A stretch of 50,348 nt of DNA from Selenomonas sp. (GCA_017635515.1 JAGBLH010000257.1:1-50348); one strand, 5' to 3'. Shown: positions 1-8,488, counted from the first letter of the stretch. Translations and numbers: made by a program. Notes: a model not told the origin generated them from the sequence alone.

Positions 1-62
1 AAATATCTAATGTTGAATTGTATAAGCATACTGCCATAAATATTTTATCTAAAACAAAATAA
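1..62 (+). CDS. 3' end of a gene truncated by the window edge
   Basis: One frame is open from base 3 to a TAA at 60-62 and reads ISNVELYKHTAINILSKTK, which looks like an ordinary protein C-terminus. The next gene starts 12 bases later, as in an operon. Too little is visible to assign a family. The partial gene at the other window edge ends in a different frame, so if the molecule is circular the two would not be one gene. Confidence 0.3.
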   Translation, partial: ISNVELYKHTAINILSKTK

Positions 63-74
63 TTTATATATTAT

Positions 75-392
75 ATGATTCCTAAATTCTTAATCGAATT
101 TCCTGATTTTGATAATTTAGAACCGATATCAAAATTAAAAGATTGGCAAGATACTTCATTATCTTTAGATGGAAGGCCTTCTTTTGAGAAAAAAGATGAA
201 GACGGACATTTATATAAGTTATTCGTTGGTTATTCCTTGTATTCAGAACACAATATAAAAGTTCCAGGAGAAAAGCGATATGAATTATTGCAGGATGATA
301 ATCTTATTGTAAGTGGAAATACGTTTCAAAATATTTATAAAAAATATAAAGAGATTGCTAAAGATAATTCCGCAAATATAGATAAAAAATGA
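75..392 (+). CDS. hypothetical small acidic protein (105 aa)
   Basis: Not recognised. The 105-residue product has no signal peptide, membrane segment or cysteine motif, is rich in Asp, Glu and Lys, and has an aromatic-rich middle (YKLFVGYSLYSEHN). There is no clear Shine-Dalgarno sequence before the ATG; an in-frame TAA lies 15 bases upstream, so this ATG is the first possible start. Base composition is AT-rich, unlike the region after 1.5 kb, and it follows a truncated gene by 12 bases. Its size and position would suit an immunity or antitoxin-like partner, but nothing proves this. Confidence 0.55.
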   Translation: MIPKFLIEFPDFDNLEPISKLKDWQDTSLSLDGRPSFEKKDEDGHLYKLFVGYSLYSEHNIKVPGEKRYELLQDDNLIVSGNTFQNIYKKYKEIAKDNSANIDKK

Positions 393-555
393 AGATAAAA
401 TGCAAGAAGTAAGTGGCACGAAGGATAAGTTGTGTAGGGAATAATGATTATAAACATTTGAGTAGACAACTTGCAAGGGATGATGTATGCATAATATACA
501 CAACGCTGGATAATTTATATCCTCTGGGAATAATGAGTTTACGAGGGAATTCTTT

Positions 556-783
556 ATGGATACTCAGAAAATGGAAAAGAGAAAAACATCGTCCCTGAAT
601 TACAGCCTCTCCAATTCGTTAGCGCAAAAAGCAAAAATAGAAATGTTGGAAACAGGAGAAGTAAAGACGATTTGTCCAAAATGCAAGGAGAAAGTAGAAG
701 TAACAATAACGGGTATGTACGGTGAGAGAGTAAAGATGCGTTGTAGTTGTGGCTTTGTTTCATGCATTGAATATGGAATATAA
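556..783 (+). CDS. small zinc-ribbon protein
   Basis: A 75-residue protein with an N-terminal basic, Ser-rich helix and a C-terminal zinc ribbon: CPKC at about residues 41-44 and CSCG near residues 64-67, with regular beta-strand spacing between (VEVTITGMYGERVKMRCSC). Such ribbons bind nucleic acid or act as protein-interaction modules; the specific role is unknown. The start is supported by a GAGGG site nine bases upstream. It stands alone, with about 160 bases before it and 220 after it in which I see no convincing gene. Confidence 0.7.
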   Translation: MDTQKMEKRKTSSLNYSLSNSLAQKAKIEMLETGEVKTICPKCKEKVEVTITGMYGERVKMRCSCGFVSCIEYGI

Positions 784-1007
784 AAATGGGGGTTACAGGA
801 GACGTATAATGCCATGGTGGAGAGGATGGCAGGGTATTGAGAGGGAGAATGGGAAGGGGAGATAGAATTGGATTCTAACATCAAGTATGGGGGATAGATG
901 GTGAGTTATCAATCTATTAAATATGGATTGTTAGTGGTATTGAGTGTTGATGGCAATAATGTTATAATTGAATTGTCCTTTTACAAAATATTCAGGGAGG
1001 TTTTCAC

Positions 1008-1223
1008 ATGGCTAGAGAAGTGGATTATGCAAAGAAGATTGAGGCGCTGAAGGAGAAGATCGAGAAGAAATCTGAGCAGCTGAAAGTTCTCAAGGCTGAA
1101 CTCAAGGATCTCGAAGAAGCAGTGGCACGGCAGAACATGCAGGACATTGCAAGCTTCATCCAGGAGAAGAAGCTTGACCCGGCAGAGGTGCTGAAGGCTC
1201 TGAACGAGCGTTTTGCAGAGTAG
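1008..1223 (+). CDS. DUF4315-like coiled-coil conjugation accessory protein
   Basis: A 71-residue protein, almost entirely one charged coiled coil (heptads from residue 5 to 40), followed by a short helix ending DPAEVLKALNERFAE. This arrangement matches the small DUF4315-type proteins found near relaxase and T4SS genes in Firmicutes conjugative elements. The start has a strong GGGAGG site. The gene is followed by a short hairpin and then a long terminator, so it seems to form its own unit. Two related coiled-coil proteins lie beside the relaxase at 30.9-31.6 kb. Function is not established for the family. Confidence 0.75.
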   Translation: MAREVDYAKKIEALKEKIEKKSEQLKVLKAELKDLEEAVARQNMQDIASFIQEKKLDPAEVLKALNERFAE

Positions 1224-1238
1224 AGTGGGTGAAATTGC

Positions 1239-1261
1239 CCCTCTCCCTGTGTCAGAGAGGG
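1239..1261 (+). terminator. weak hairpin after the coiled-coil gene
   Basis: CCCTCTC and GAGAGGG form a 7-bp stem around a 9-nt loop, 15 bases after the stop codon. There is no T-run after it, so it may be an RNA-stability hairpin rather than a terminator. The stronger terminator follows at 1346-1388. Confidence 0.4.
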
Positions 1262-1280
1262 CTAAATTTGCCGAAATGGC

Positions 1281-1388
1281 TGAATAGCTCACAGGAGCCT
1301 GTCTGACGGGCAATAGGGTCTGAGGCATATATTTATACCTAAAACAAAAAATCGTGGCTTAGAAGCGAATCTGAGCCACGATTTTTTT
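1281..1388 (+). repeat. dispersed ~110-bp repeat, copy R1, ending in a terminator
   Basis: First of five copies (others near 25318-25427, 32649-32768, 36973-37083, 42819-42935). It contains a CACAGGAGCCT block, a GGCATAT..TTATACCTAAAAC block, and a hairpin whose arms (AATCGTGGCTTAG and CTGAGCCACGATT, 1350-1384) are bordered by A-run and T-run. The hairpin is a textbook bidirectional terminator. Conservation extends well beyond the hairpin, so the unit is more than a terminator. A palindrome of the second family follows 12 bases later. Confidence 0.75.
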
Positions 1389-1399
1389 GTGCGTGTTTC

Positions 1400-1430
1400 C
1401 GAAAGTGGTTCTAATAGCACCACTTTTACG
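1400..1430. repeat. dispersed palindrome, copy P1
   Basis: Arms AAAGTGGTTCTA and TAGCACCACTTT flank a single central A, with one T/C mismatch; flanks CG and CG extend the symmetry around an extra base. The same palindrome occurs at 10859, 22636, 36824 and 42957. It lies directly after repeat R1 and before the T4SS operon. Confidence 0.75.
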
Positions 1431-1528
1431 CCTCGCTGATGCATTTTGCTATTTTTCTGTAAGTCGGCATAGATTTCGGCGTGTAACATAAGAAATAGAG
1501 AAGATGTGTCATGAGGTAGGTGGATATA

Positions 1529-3436
1529 ATGAGGCAAGTGTTGCCGAGGCAGCTACTGGGGTGCTTCTTTTTTGTCATGATAGTTCTGCTGTGCATGGGA
1601 CGGGGGTGTTCGGCCCAGACTTGGGCAGGAAATATGGCTCCTGTGATGGGAGATGGTGCGATTGTCACAAGTCACTTTGGGTATCGTGAAGATCCGCAAA
1701 CAGGTGAAGGGAAGTTTCATAAGGGAGTTGATGTATCGGATGGCATAGAAGGTACACCTGTTTACGCTGCTTGTGATGGCATAATTGGTGATGCAGGATT
1801 TTTTGATCCTAACGGATATGGAGCATGGATTGAAATATATACTGAAGATGACCAGTACGGGACTATAATGGTTGGATATGCTCATTGTAGACCTACCCCA
1901 GAGGTTTTAAATGGAAATTGGAGTCTTCGTGTTACAAAAGGACAATATATTGGCAATGCTATTACAATAGGCAAGTCTACAGGCTCTCATGCCCATATTG
2001 AGGTGCGCCAGGGAAACGATCAAGGTAATCCACTTGATCCAGGTATTTTCTTTCCTTCATATGCGGGAGGCAGCGGTGGTGCTGCTATGTCTGGGATTGA
2101 AGTTGCTGTGACTAAGCTGCAATTCGATGTAGCTTATAAATTCGGTGAGCCTCTGCAAGAGTTTTCTGAGACAATTTCCAAGGCTTGTATTTCAGGTTTA
2201 GATAAACTGAAGGATGTCATGGTCTACCTGTTCTTCATCCTCATCACCATAGATCTGATATACGGCGTGTCTATGCTGATGATTGATTCTGAGCAGGGCA
2301 ACAGTCTTTTCAAGTGGCTACTCTCGAAGACACTGATGTATCTGATTCTGCTGTATATCATATCCAACTGGGCCGGTACGGTGGCTAACTTCATGCGAGA
2401 CTTCTATGTGGGGGCTGCCGCTACGGCTACGGGGAGCAGTATCACGGATGCACAGAATGCTGTGGCTAATCCGTTTGACTTGCTGCAGAAGGGGGCAAGC
2501 ATCGTTGCACCTATCGTTCAAAATATAGTAAACCCTGCGGGCATTATCCTCAGTGGGGTGATGTTTTTGGCGATGGTTGTGCTCTTTGGGCTGTGCGCTA
2601 TCATATGTTTCCAGATTTTGATGGCGTATATTGAGTTCTATATGGTGATGATTTTTGGCTTCGTTCTTTTCGTCACTTCGGGTTCCAAGCATGTGCGACA
2701 GTTTGCCGCCAGGGCGTTCAATGCTATGTTCATGGTATGCGCCAAGCTGATGTTCATGGTGTTCTTTTCCATGATGGTTCAGAACGTGATGACGAATTTG
2801 CAGACGGATAATCTTATCAAGCAGCATACTATTACGGTGGCAGCCGGTGGCGAGAAGGAGGTCTTCGATACATTAAAGGGCATGGGGGCTTCGGATGGGC
2901 AGATAGCCGGAATCATGGGCAATATCAAGCAGGAAGATGGGCCTTTCAATCCGGCAGAACAAAATGAGCTTGGCTATACAGGGCTATTCCAGTGGGACCC
3001 CGTTGATAGATGGCCTAGATTTGTCGAGTGGTGCGAAAAACAGTCTCCTCCGCTTAACCCATATAGCAATGCAGTTCAGGTCAGATATGCTGTTACGGAG
3101 GAGTACGGTAATTTGTTGCCAGAGATATCTTCAGATCCGCAGCAGGCCGCAGCAGACTGGCATCGAATTTTTGAGCGTTCCCTTGAAGGTCCAGGAGATG
3201 AAGGATATGATAATAGACTTAAAAATGCACTTGGATATCAAATGAGAATCCATGATGGAATTCTTGAAGGAGCTACCAATGGCATGACTACACGGATGAC
3301 GGTTTCGGTCATGGATTTTGCCCTGCTTTGCAAGATAATTGTCATCCTGCTGGCATTCATGTTCATTGCAGATCGCATCAGCTCAAGCCTCATCAAGGGC
3401 TTTGCTAATGGCGGGTTCAAGTTCGGAAATGATTGA
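1529..3436 (+). CDS. VirB6/TrbL-like T4SS channel protein with M23 peptidase and lysozyme-like domains
   Basis: A 635-residue fusion. Residues 1-30 form a signal peptide. Residues about 40-165 are an M23 (LytM) peptidase with both zinc motifs: HKGVD (His64, Asp68) and SHAHIE (His154, His156). Residues about 210-430 hold several hydrophobic helices of a TrbL/VirB6-type channel. Residues about 455-570 resemble the phage-tail lysozyme family (GASDGQIAGIMGNIKQEDG, GYTGLFQW). A last membrane helix lies near 600. VirB6 proteins form part of the inner-membrane T4SS channel; the hydrolases would open peptidoglycan. ATG 1529 is chosen over an earlier GTG because GAGGTAGG lies eight bases upstream. The next gene follows after 17 bases. 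The hydrolase families are clear; the channel assignment is by topology. Confidence 0.85.
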   Translation: MRQVLPRQLLGCFFFVMIVLLCMGRGCSAQTWAGNMAPVMGDGAIVTSHFGYREDPQTGEGKFHKGVDVSDGIEGTPVYAACDGIIGDAGFFDPNGYGAWIEIYTEDDQYGTIMVGYAHCRPTPEVLNGNWSLRVTKGQYIGNAITIGKSTGSHAHIEVRQGNDQGNPLDPGIFFPSYAGGSGGAAMSGIEVAVTKLQFDVAYKFGEPLQEFSETISKACISGLDKLKDVMVYLFFILITIDLIYGVSMLMIDSEQGNSLFKWLLSKTLMYLILLYIISNWAGTVANFMRDFYVGAAATATGSSITDAQNAVANPFDLLQKGASIVAPIVQNIVNPAGIILSGVMFLAMVVLFGLCAIICFQILMAYIEFYMVMIFGFVLFVTSGSKHVRQFAARAFNAMFMVCAKLMFMVFFSMMVQNVMTNLQTDNLIKQHTITVAAGGEKEVFDTLKGMGASDGQIAGIMGNIKQEDGPFNPAEQNELGYTGLFQWDPVDRWPRFVEWCEKQSPPLNPYSNAVQVRYAVTEEYGNLLPEISSDPQQAAADWHRIFERSLEGPGDEGYDNRLKNALGYQMRIHDGILEGATNGMTTRMTVSVMDFALLCKIIVILLAFMFIADRISSSLIKGFANGGFKFGND

Positions 3437-3453
3437 TTGAGGGGGATTTTTAC

Positions 3454-4443
3454 ATGAGAAAGAAAATAGCTGCATTGACATGCGTAGCGGTGATGGGCTT
3501 CTCATTTGGGGTGATGTCTGTTACTTTTGCAGAGATAATTCCAGGGGTGGATGAGCCTTTCGACCCTACGGCTTATTACAGCCCGACTGCAATTTCTTGG
3601 GCTGACAGTGCTCCTTCGCCGTTTGCTTTGCGGGATCTGGCCAGCAATGGCGGGCAGGTCTACGATTATACCCGCCATATAAAGTCTATTCTTTTTGGGG
3701 ATACGTTTGAGAAAATCTTGGGCGTGGAAGGTGACAAGACCAAGCTGGAAAAGAAAAATATGGATAACTGGTCAGAACATAGCATCAGCTCCACTATTTC
3801 AAGGACACTTTCGATACTCAAAGGCATGGGAGGTGAGCATCGGGACAAGTCTGGCAATGTAATCGGCAGCAGTGATGATTGGGCCTCTGGTTCGGTCAAT
3901 GATAATAACAAGAAGGTATTAGAACGCTTGGGGAAAAATCACATGGACAACGTGACTTCATACGATTTTTCAACTCAGGCAGGTGGCCTCTTCTGGGGCG
4001 TTGATATGGGCGATGAGGGGATGGGCAGAACCAAGACTTCAGAGGCTGAACAGGTTGCTTGGATAAGGAAGGCTTATAACGAGATAGGCGAATCGTCCAG
4101 GAATATTGCAGCTGACCAGCAGCAAATCCTGGCTGCCAATGAGTATGCCTTGAGCCTTTCAAGCGAAGCTGAGGGAAAGGTACAGGCTATGATTGCAGAT
4201 ACTATGGCTCGGACAGTCCATACTCAGGCTCTGGTGGACAGAAGTGAGCTTTATAATAAGCTGCTTCAGATGGAATCCATTGATTGGATGGAGAAGATAG
4301 ATGAGGAACAGCATGCAAATGACATAAAGGAAAGCTTCTCTTATCATGTTGCCAATCCGTCTGATGAGAATGCGTACAAATACGCCAAGGAAAACTATGG
4401 CATAGAGAAGATTCAGGGGCATGGCATGCCTGATTTCAAGTGA
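3454..4443 (+). CDS. VirB5/TrbJ-like exported T4SS protein
   Basis: A 329-residue secreted protein: residues 1-26 are a clear signal peptide (MRKKIAALTCVAVMGFSFG, cleavage near TFA-EI). The rest is mostly helical, with a long amphipathic segment from about residue 200 to 290 (RKAYNEIGESSRNIAADQQQ). Order after a VirB6-like gene and this shape fit the VirB5/TrbJ minor-pilin or adhesin-like components, but the sequence match to a named family is weak. The ATG at 3454 has a GAGGGGG site; the 17-base gap to the upstream gene suggests co-transcription. No cysteines are visible. Confidence 0.65.
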   Translation: MRKKIAALTCVAVMGFSFGVMSVTFAEIIPGVDEPFDPTAYYSPTAISWADSAPSPFALRDLASNGGQVYDYTRHIKSILFGDTFEKILGVEGDKTKLEKKNMDNWSEHSISSTISRTLSILKGMGGEHRDKSGNVIGSSDDWASGSVNDNNKKVLERLGKNHMDNVTSYDFSTQAGGLFWGVDMGDEGMGRTKTSEAEQVAWIRKAYNEIGESSRNIAADQQQILAANEYALSLSSEAEGKVQAMIADTMARTVHTQALVDRSELYNKLLQMESIDWMEKIDEEQHANDIKESFSYHVANPSDENAYKYAKENYGIEKIQGHGMPDFK

Positions 4444-4476
4444 TTGAGAAATAAGTATTGCAAAAGGGTATAAGTC

Positions 4477-5130
4477 ATGAGCAATAAGGTTGGCAAGATG
4501 ATTGCTATATTCAGTGCTGTTTCAGTTATTTCAGCTTGTTTTATGGGATGGCTGAACAGCGATTCTTCATTCGAGGATGAAGAGAACGGGCCTTATCAGG
4601 GTGATGACACTGGGGCTTTGGTTCCGCAAGAAGAGCAAAGATTGCTTGATGATAATGGCAATGGGTATACTTTGTTCAGCAATCCCTACGGCTCTGAGAC
4701 TGCTTCTTTTGATAATGGGGAGCAGGTCACTTTTTCCAGGGAAGAGGACGGCAGCCTGAGCTTCATATCCGGCAGTGCTGGCCTATTGGCTGGCATGCTG
4801 GCAAGCTATTATCTGTTCCATGGATTCAATCCTCCAGCGGGCAGGTGGAATCAGAATACGAACCGATATACTGTTTCAGATACCATGAAGCCTTTATCTG
4901 ATGTGGAGAGGGCTTCGGCTATGAAGAAGTATCTGCCGCCAAATACTCAGCTGAATCGACCTGTTGCGTTCCATCAGCAGAAAGAGGAGCCAAGGGGCAG
5001 CGGGGGGGCCGCTGGCGGTGGCGGGATCAGGAGCAACGGAAGTTCAACTGATGGGAAGGCAAGCAGCAAGTCTGTTGGCAGTGTGAAGAGCGGCTTTGGC
5101 GGTGCCGGAGCCAGGGGCGGTGCATCTTGA
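4477..5130 (+). CDS. YgiB-like (DUF1190-type) membrane or lipoprotein
   Basis: A 217-residue protein with an N-terminal membrane segment that ends in a lipobox-like ISAC (Cys21). An acidic linker, a second hydrophobic stretch (AGLLAGMLASYYLFHG, about residues 101-116) and a Gly/Ser-rich tail from about residue 170 follow. A Gly/Ser-rich tail and position just before a YgiC-like gene match the ygiB-ygiC gene pair of Enterobacteria, so I assign it as YgiB-like with moderate confidence. It starts after AAAAGGG, 33 bases after the VirB5-like gene, and appears part of the same operon. Its role in conjugation is unknown; it may act at the cell envelope. Confidence 0.55.
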   Translation: MSNKVGKMIAIFSAVSVISACFMGWLNSDSSFEDEENGPYQGDDTGALVPQEEQRLLDDNGNGYTLFSNPYGSETASFDNGEQVTFSREEDGSLSFISGSAGLLAGMLASYYLFHGFNPPAGRWNQNTNRYTVSDTMKPLSDVERASAMKKYLPPNTQLNRPVAFHQQKEEPRGSGGAAGGGGIRSNGSSTDGKASSKSVGSVKSGFGGAGARGGAS

Positions 5131-5139
5131 AAGCGGTGG

Positions 5140-6471
5140 TTGAAGGTGGCAGTGGCAAACAATCTTGGGCATGGTGACTGGATTGACAGGATCAGTCGGG
5201 AAATCATGCCTTTCGTGGAGTATGACGGTTACGAATATCGCTATCCTGCAAACGATATCCGTGTGATGCCTGGATATAGGATAGAAGAACTGAGAGAAGC
5301 AAGCAGGAAGCTGTTTGCTGTTTTCTGCAAGGCCACTATGATATGTCAGCATTGTGAAGACAGGCTCCTTCAGGAAATGGAAATCCCCCAGGATATGATA
5401 CCGTTCCTGCACAGCATGAATGCTCTTAATCTGCCTACATGGCTGGCTCGTTTTGATTTTGTGCTGAATGAATCTGACGAGTTCAAAATGGTGGAGATAA
5501 ATGCGGATACTCCATGTGCTGTGGTTGAATCTTATTATGCAAATGAGCTTGCTTGCAGGAATTTTGGCAAGGCAAATCCTAACCGTGGGTGCTATGAGGG
5601 GCTGAAAGATTGGCTTACATATATCTATTGGGCTGCTTCGCCTGAGATTGATCTGAAGGCAAGCCATTTCTCAACAGTCCGTCCTTTTGTTTTCTCCTGC
5701 TTTGAGGATTACAAGGAGGATTACGGCACGACATTGTTCTTGATGAATGCCATGAAAGCGGGGGTGGGGGAATTTGTTCCTGATGAGGCGATTTGCTTTG
5801 AGTCTTTTTACGGTTTGGGGATAGATGAGGCCAATCAGGTTATCACTTCTGATGGCAGGGTGGCAAAGGGGATATACCGCCTCCATCCCATGGAGCTGCT
5901 GATTGATGAGACCAGTGATGACGGAAGCACTATTGGCATAAATATGATGAAGGGGTACGCTGAAGGTAAATTCATGATGTTCAATCCCCCGGAATCTTTA
6001 ATCATGCAAAGCAAGGGATTCCAGGCTTTTCTTTGGGCGTTGGCAGAAAGGGAGCACAAGTCGCTGAATGCTGATGAAGTGCATACTATAAGGAAGTATA
6101 TGCTGCCAACGTATTTCGAGGATGACTGTGACATTGGAAAGAAGAAATATCCTGACCAGCTTTGGATCAGAAAACCGCTCTGGGGCAGGGAGGGGCTGGA
6201 TATTTCAGTGGTTGATGGTTCCGGCAGGATACAGTTCCAGAAAGATAATCTGCCTGAGGAGATAATCAGAAGGGAGAGCAGGACTTCCATATGGCAAAAG
6301 TATGCTACTCAGCCTATGATACAGGCGAATACGGATGAGGGTTTTTTGAATGGCTACCAGACTGTATCTTGCTTCATGCTTGGGGGTGTGCCAAGCGCTG
6401 TCTATGCCAGGTTTTCTCCTGAAGCTATTGCAGGGACGGAGGCATACTGGCTTCCCTTGGGCATAGAATAA
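5140..6471 (+). CDS. YgiC-like ATP-grasp carboxylate-amine ligase (glutathionylspermidine synthase family)
   Basis: About 443 residues of the GSP_synth ATP-grasp family. Recognisable are the substrate-side block FKMVEINADTPCAVVES (about residues 111-127) and the ATP-grasp block DQLWIRKPLWGREGLDIS, which parallels the RPLxGREGxNI motif of YgiC and Gss. The family joins an amine to a carboxylate using ATP; the substrate of YgiC-type members is not settled. The start is uncertain: TTG 5140, GTG 5146 and GTG 5152 all lie close to GGTGG or AAGGTGG. It follows the YgiB-like gene by nine bases and ends directly before a strong terminator, so it closes the T4SS operon segment. Confidence 0.85.
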   Translation: MKVAVANNLGHGDWIDRISREIMPFVEYDGYEYRYPANDIRVMPGYRIEELREASRKLFAVFCKATMICQHCEDRLLQEMEIPQDMIPFLHSMNALNLPTWLARFDFVLNESDEFKMVEINADTPCAVVESYYANELACRNFGKANPNRGCYEGLKDWLTYIYWAASPEIDLKASHFSTVRPFVFSCFEDYKEDYGTTLFLMNAMKAGVGEFVPDEAICFESFYGLGIDEANQVITSDGRVAKGIYRLHPMELLIDETSDDGSTIGINMMKGYAEGKFMMFNPPESLIMQSKGFQAFLWALAEREHKSLNADEVHTIRKYMLPTYFEDDCDIGKKKYPDQLWIRKPLWGREGLDISVVDGSGRIQFQKDNLPEEIIRRESRTSIWQKYATQPMIQANTDEGFLNGYQTVSCFMLGGVPSAVYARFSPEAIAGTEAYWLPLGIE

Positions 6472-6512
6472 AGCAAAGCCCCCAGTTTCATAGGAACTGG
6501 GGGCTTTGCTTC
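6472..6512 (+). terminator. strong terminator of the T4SS operon segment
   Basis: AGCAAAGCCCCCAGTT and AACTGGGGGCTTTGCT form a perfect 16-bp stem around a 7-nt loop, beginning one base after the YgiC-like stop codon. Being nearly symmetrical it could also act on the minus strand, where the kinase gene ends 220 bases away. Between 6513 and 6731 I see no gene. Confidence 0.85.
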
Positions 6513-6731
6513 CTCGCTAAGTGCATTGATAGAGAAGGAAATATGGCTTTAGGATACACCATTGGTCTAAATTAGTCAATAGTTACGGGGGAAAAATAGT
6601 TTTGTTGTGTTTCAAATCAATTTCTTTGCAGAGTGAATTGGAAAACTTGTACTATGGATTCGATAGCTCTTCGGTGGGATTCGAGGAAGCTTGCCGCATT
6701 GACAGAGGAAATGCCATTGCTTAAAGATTTA

Positions 6732-7808
6732 TCATTGCCTAAGTAAATCACTCCCTTGGCTTTGATGGTGGTTTTGTGTTTTATTTAATCGGCTCTGGCA
6801 GGTTGTGTCCTCTATGGGCTGGAAATATTTTTTATTGTATTCCATGTCAGCCTGTAAATCTTTTGTTGAGTATTGACTGCCACTTAGTATGCGTTCCAGT
6901 GCTTGGGAATCGTATTTCTTAGTGACACAACGATCATATGCACGGTCTAATATTAACTTCTTGCGATAGTCAATGTATTTTTTGTAAAATTCTTTGCGTG
7001 TTTCTGAAATCAATGGTGTGTTGTCAATTATTCTATGGATGGTATCTATGTTGATTCGAGGAACCATTCTTTTTACAGCAGAGGTACAGTCTGAATCGTA
7101 ATTGGATGCCATCATATCGTAATATCCGACCTTGCCTTTTTTTTCGGCAGTTATGAATAAGGTGGCAGAAGGGAATACCAGGCATCGTTCGTACAGCATG
7201 AATTCGTTATTCATTATCGTTTCAATGCCGTCATCGGAAAGCTGTGGTAATAAGGAGCTACCAAAATCATACACGGGAGCAATGGATAGCTGATTGTTGT
7301 TGGATAAATACCCCCAGTTTCCTGCATGACGATCAAAGTTACCCACCAAGGCATCCGCAACAAATGTATCCCAATATCTTGCTATAGAATCCTCTCTGAG
7401 TTCTTCAGAAAATATATTTGTATCACTCAAAGTGTTATATATTTGGTCCAATCGGATTACTCTTTTTATTTCCTTTGGTTCATAACAGGCCCGGACGAAT
7501 TCGGCAAATTCAATGTTCTGTTCGTTTGGACCACGAAAATCCAGGCAACCTACAACAGGCCTATCATCATAAAGACCCAAGACGGTTTTATGTGTTGGAA
7601 GCCCCATGGATTCAGATATATGAGAACAAATATACTCTGAAACTACATTGTTAATATAACTGGTTGACATATCTGTTTTTTTTGCGTGTTTATCTGAAAA
7701 TTTAATTATATAAGGATTTCCATTGTATTCTACTTCAAACTTTCTGTCAGTTCCACCTAACGCACGAAAAATTCTCTTGCAGTTTGTGAAGTCGATAATT
7801 TCTTCCAT
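6732..7808 (-). CDS. HipA/CtkA-type serine/threonine kinase
   Basis: A 358-residue kinase-like protein. The catalytic loop ALVGNFDRHAGNWGYL (Asp159, His161, Asn164) and the metal-binding PVYDFGSS (Asp181) are the two signatures of HipA-fold kinases. The N-terminal lobe has a beta-sheet with the ATP-lysine candidate in YIIKFSDKH (Lys36). It lacks the HipB-contacting N-subdomain of long HipA proteins and is nearer in size to the shorter CtkA-like branch. It is the last gene of a five-gene minus-strand operon and starts one base after an 82-residue protein, so translation is probably coupled. In toxin pairs of this fold the kinase phosphorylates a translation-related target; the target here is unknown. 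Confidence 0.85.
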   Translation of the reverse strand: MEEIIDFTNCKRIFRALGGTDRKFEVEYNGNPYIIKFSDKHAKKTDMSTSYINNVVSEYICSHISESMGLPTHKTVLGLYDDRPVVGCLDFRGPNEQNIEFAEFVRACYEPKEIKRVIRLDQIYNTLSDTNIFSEELREDSIARYWDTFVADALVGNFDRHAGNWGYLSNNNQLSIAPVYDFGSSLLPQLSDDGIETIMNNEFMLYERCLVFPSATLFITAEKKGKVGYYDMMASNYDSDCTSAVKRMVPRINIDTIHRIIDNTPLISETRKEFYKKYIDYRKKLILDRAYDRCVTKKYDSQALERILSGSQYSTKDLQADMEYNKKYFQPIEDTTCQSRLNKTQNHHQSQGSDLLRQ

Positions 7809-7809
7809 A

Positions 7810-8058
7810 CTATTTTACCTCTAAGATGCCACCATCCTGATAATAATCCCGCATTAACTGGATTTGTTCATCAGTCAATAATGATTCACGATAACACCAA
7901 TTTAATATTAACCTTATTTCGGTTTCGTAATAATCAATACTTCCATGGTCACTATTGTTCAAGTAGTCTACATACTGAATAATTATGTCGCTTAATTCTT
8001 CAGGGATAATAAAGTTTATTGGCAAAGAAGTATACTTGGTATTTGCAGTTTGTTTCAT
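7810..8058 (-). CDS. small protein paired with the kinase
   Basis: An 82-residue protein ending one base before the kinase gene. It has a short N-terminal tail, a helical segment IPEELSDIIIQYVDYLNN and an acidic C-terminus (YYQDGGILEVK). Its start overlaps the region of the previous gene's stop, with GAGGAAGTGAG as ribosome site. Size and position make it a candidate antitoxin or regulatory partner of the kinase, but it has no recognisable DNA-binding motif and I do not recognise the family. Confidence 0.6.
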   Translation of the reverse strand: MKQTANTKYTSLPINFIIPEELSDIIIQYVDYLNNSDHGSIDYYETEIRLILNWCYRESLLTDEQIQLMRDYYQDGGILEVK

Positions 8059-8062
8059 TAAC

Positions 8063-8245
8063 TCACTTCCTCAGATGCTCCACTTCAAATTCAGCGGTCA
8101 AAGAGTTGGTGTATTCCTTGGTATCAGCTTCGTTAGGCTCTCCGAAATAGAAGCCTACAACGCTCAGGTATTCTTTTTGTTCGACAACTTCTTTTTCCAT
8201 TATGAAGGTCATGTCATTTTCCCTGGCATAGATGGTATAAATCAT
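8063..8245 (-). CDS. hypothetical small protein (60 aa)
   Basis: A 60-residue acidic protein (MIYTIYARENDMTF at its start) preceded by a GGGGGG ribosome site and lying between the small membrane protein and the kinase partner. Its first residues weakly resemble those of the 105-residue protein at 35813 (MIQYIVAYEDDNME). Both lie directly after paralogous membrane proteins, so they may be diverged members of one two-gene cassette. Function unknown. Confidence 0.6.
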   Translation of the reverse strand: MIYTIYARENDMTFIMEKEVVEQKEYLSVVGFYFGEPNEADTKEYTNSLTAEFEVEHLRK

Positions 8246-8260
8246 ATTTTATCCCCCCTG

Positions 8261-8488
8261 TTATTCCGGCAAAAAAATTCCCAGCACCAATGTAACCAGA
8301 CATAGAAACATCCAAGGATATGCTCTTTTTATATCATGAGGCCATATAGACATCAGTGTTGAAAACACAAACATAGCCGCAAAAACATGTTTTAATTCGG
8401 TAAGAGTTAAACCGTAAGCGAAATATATAACAAAAGGAAATAAACATGCTACACCAAAAAAAACATTATCCACATCAAGATGAAACAT
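8261..8488 (-). CDS. small membrane protein, paralogue of the one at 35571
   Basis: A 75-residue protein with hydrophobic segments near residues 8-28, 33-47 and 58-73. It is closely related to the plus-strand protein at 35571-35795: both contain a WPHDI block, and RAYPWMFLC followed by VTLVLGIFLPE is identical in both. The start at 8488 is preferred to an ATG at 8506 because GAGGTGAG lies just before it. It begins inside the spacing after the XRE regulator gene. No enzymatic motif is visible. The product is likely an inner-membrane protein of unknown function. Confidence 0.75.
   Translation of the reverse strand: MFHLDVDNVFFGVACLFPFVIYFAYGLTLTELKHVFAAMFVFSTLMSIWPHDIKRAYPWMFLCLVTLVLGIFLPE

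Noticed and set aside
413-598. A 61-codon frame between the first gene and the zinc-ribbon gene
   Set aside because: No ribosome site, unnatural composition and overlap with the better-supported zinc-ribbon gene.
1346-1388. Terminator hairpin as a riboswitch or tRNA-like structure
   Set aside because: The hairpin is a simple A-stem-T terminator; no tRNA or riboswitch core is present, although the surrounding repeat remains unexplained.
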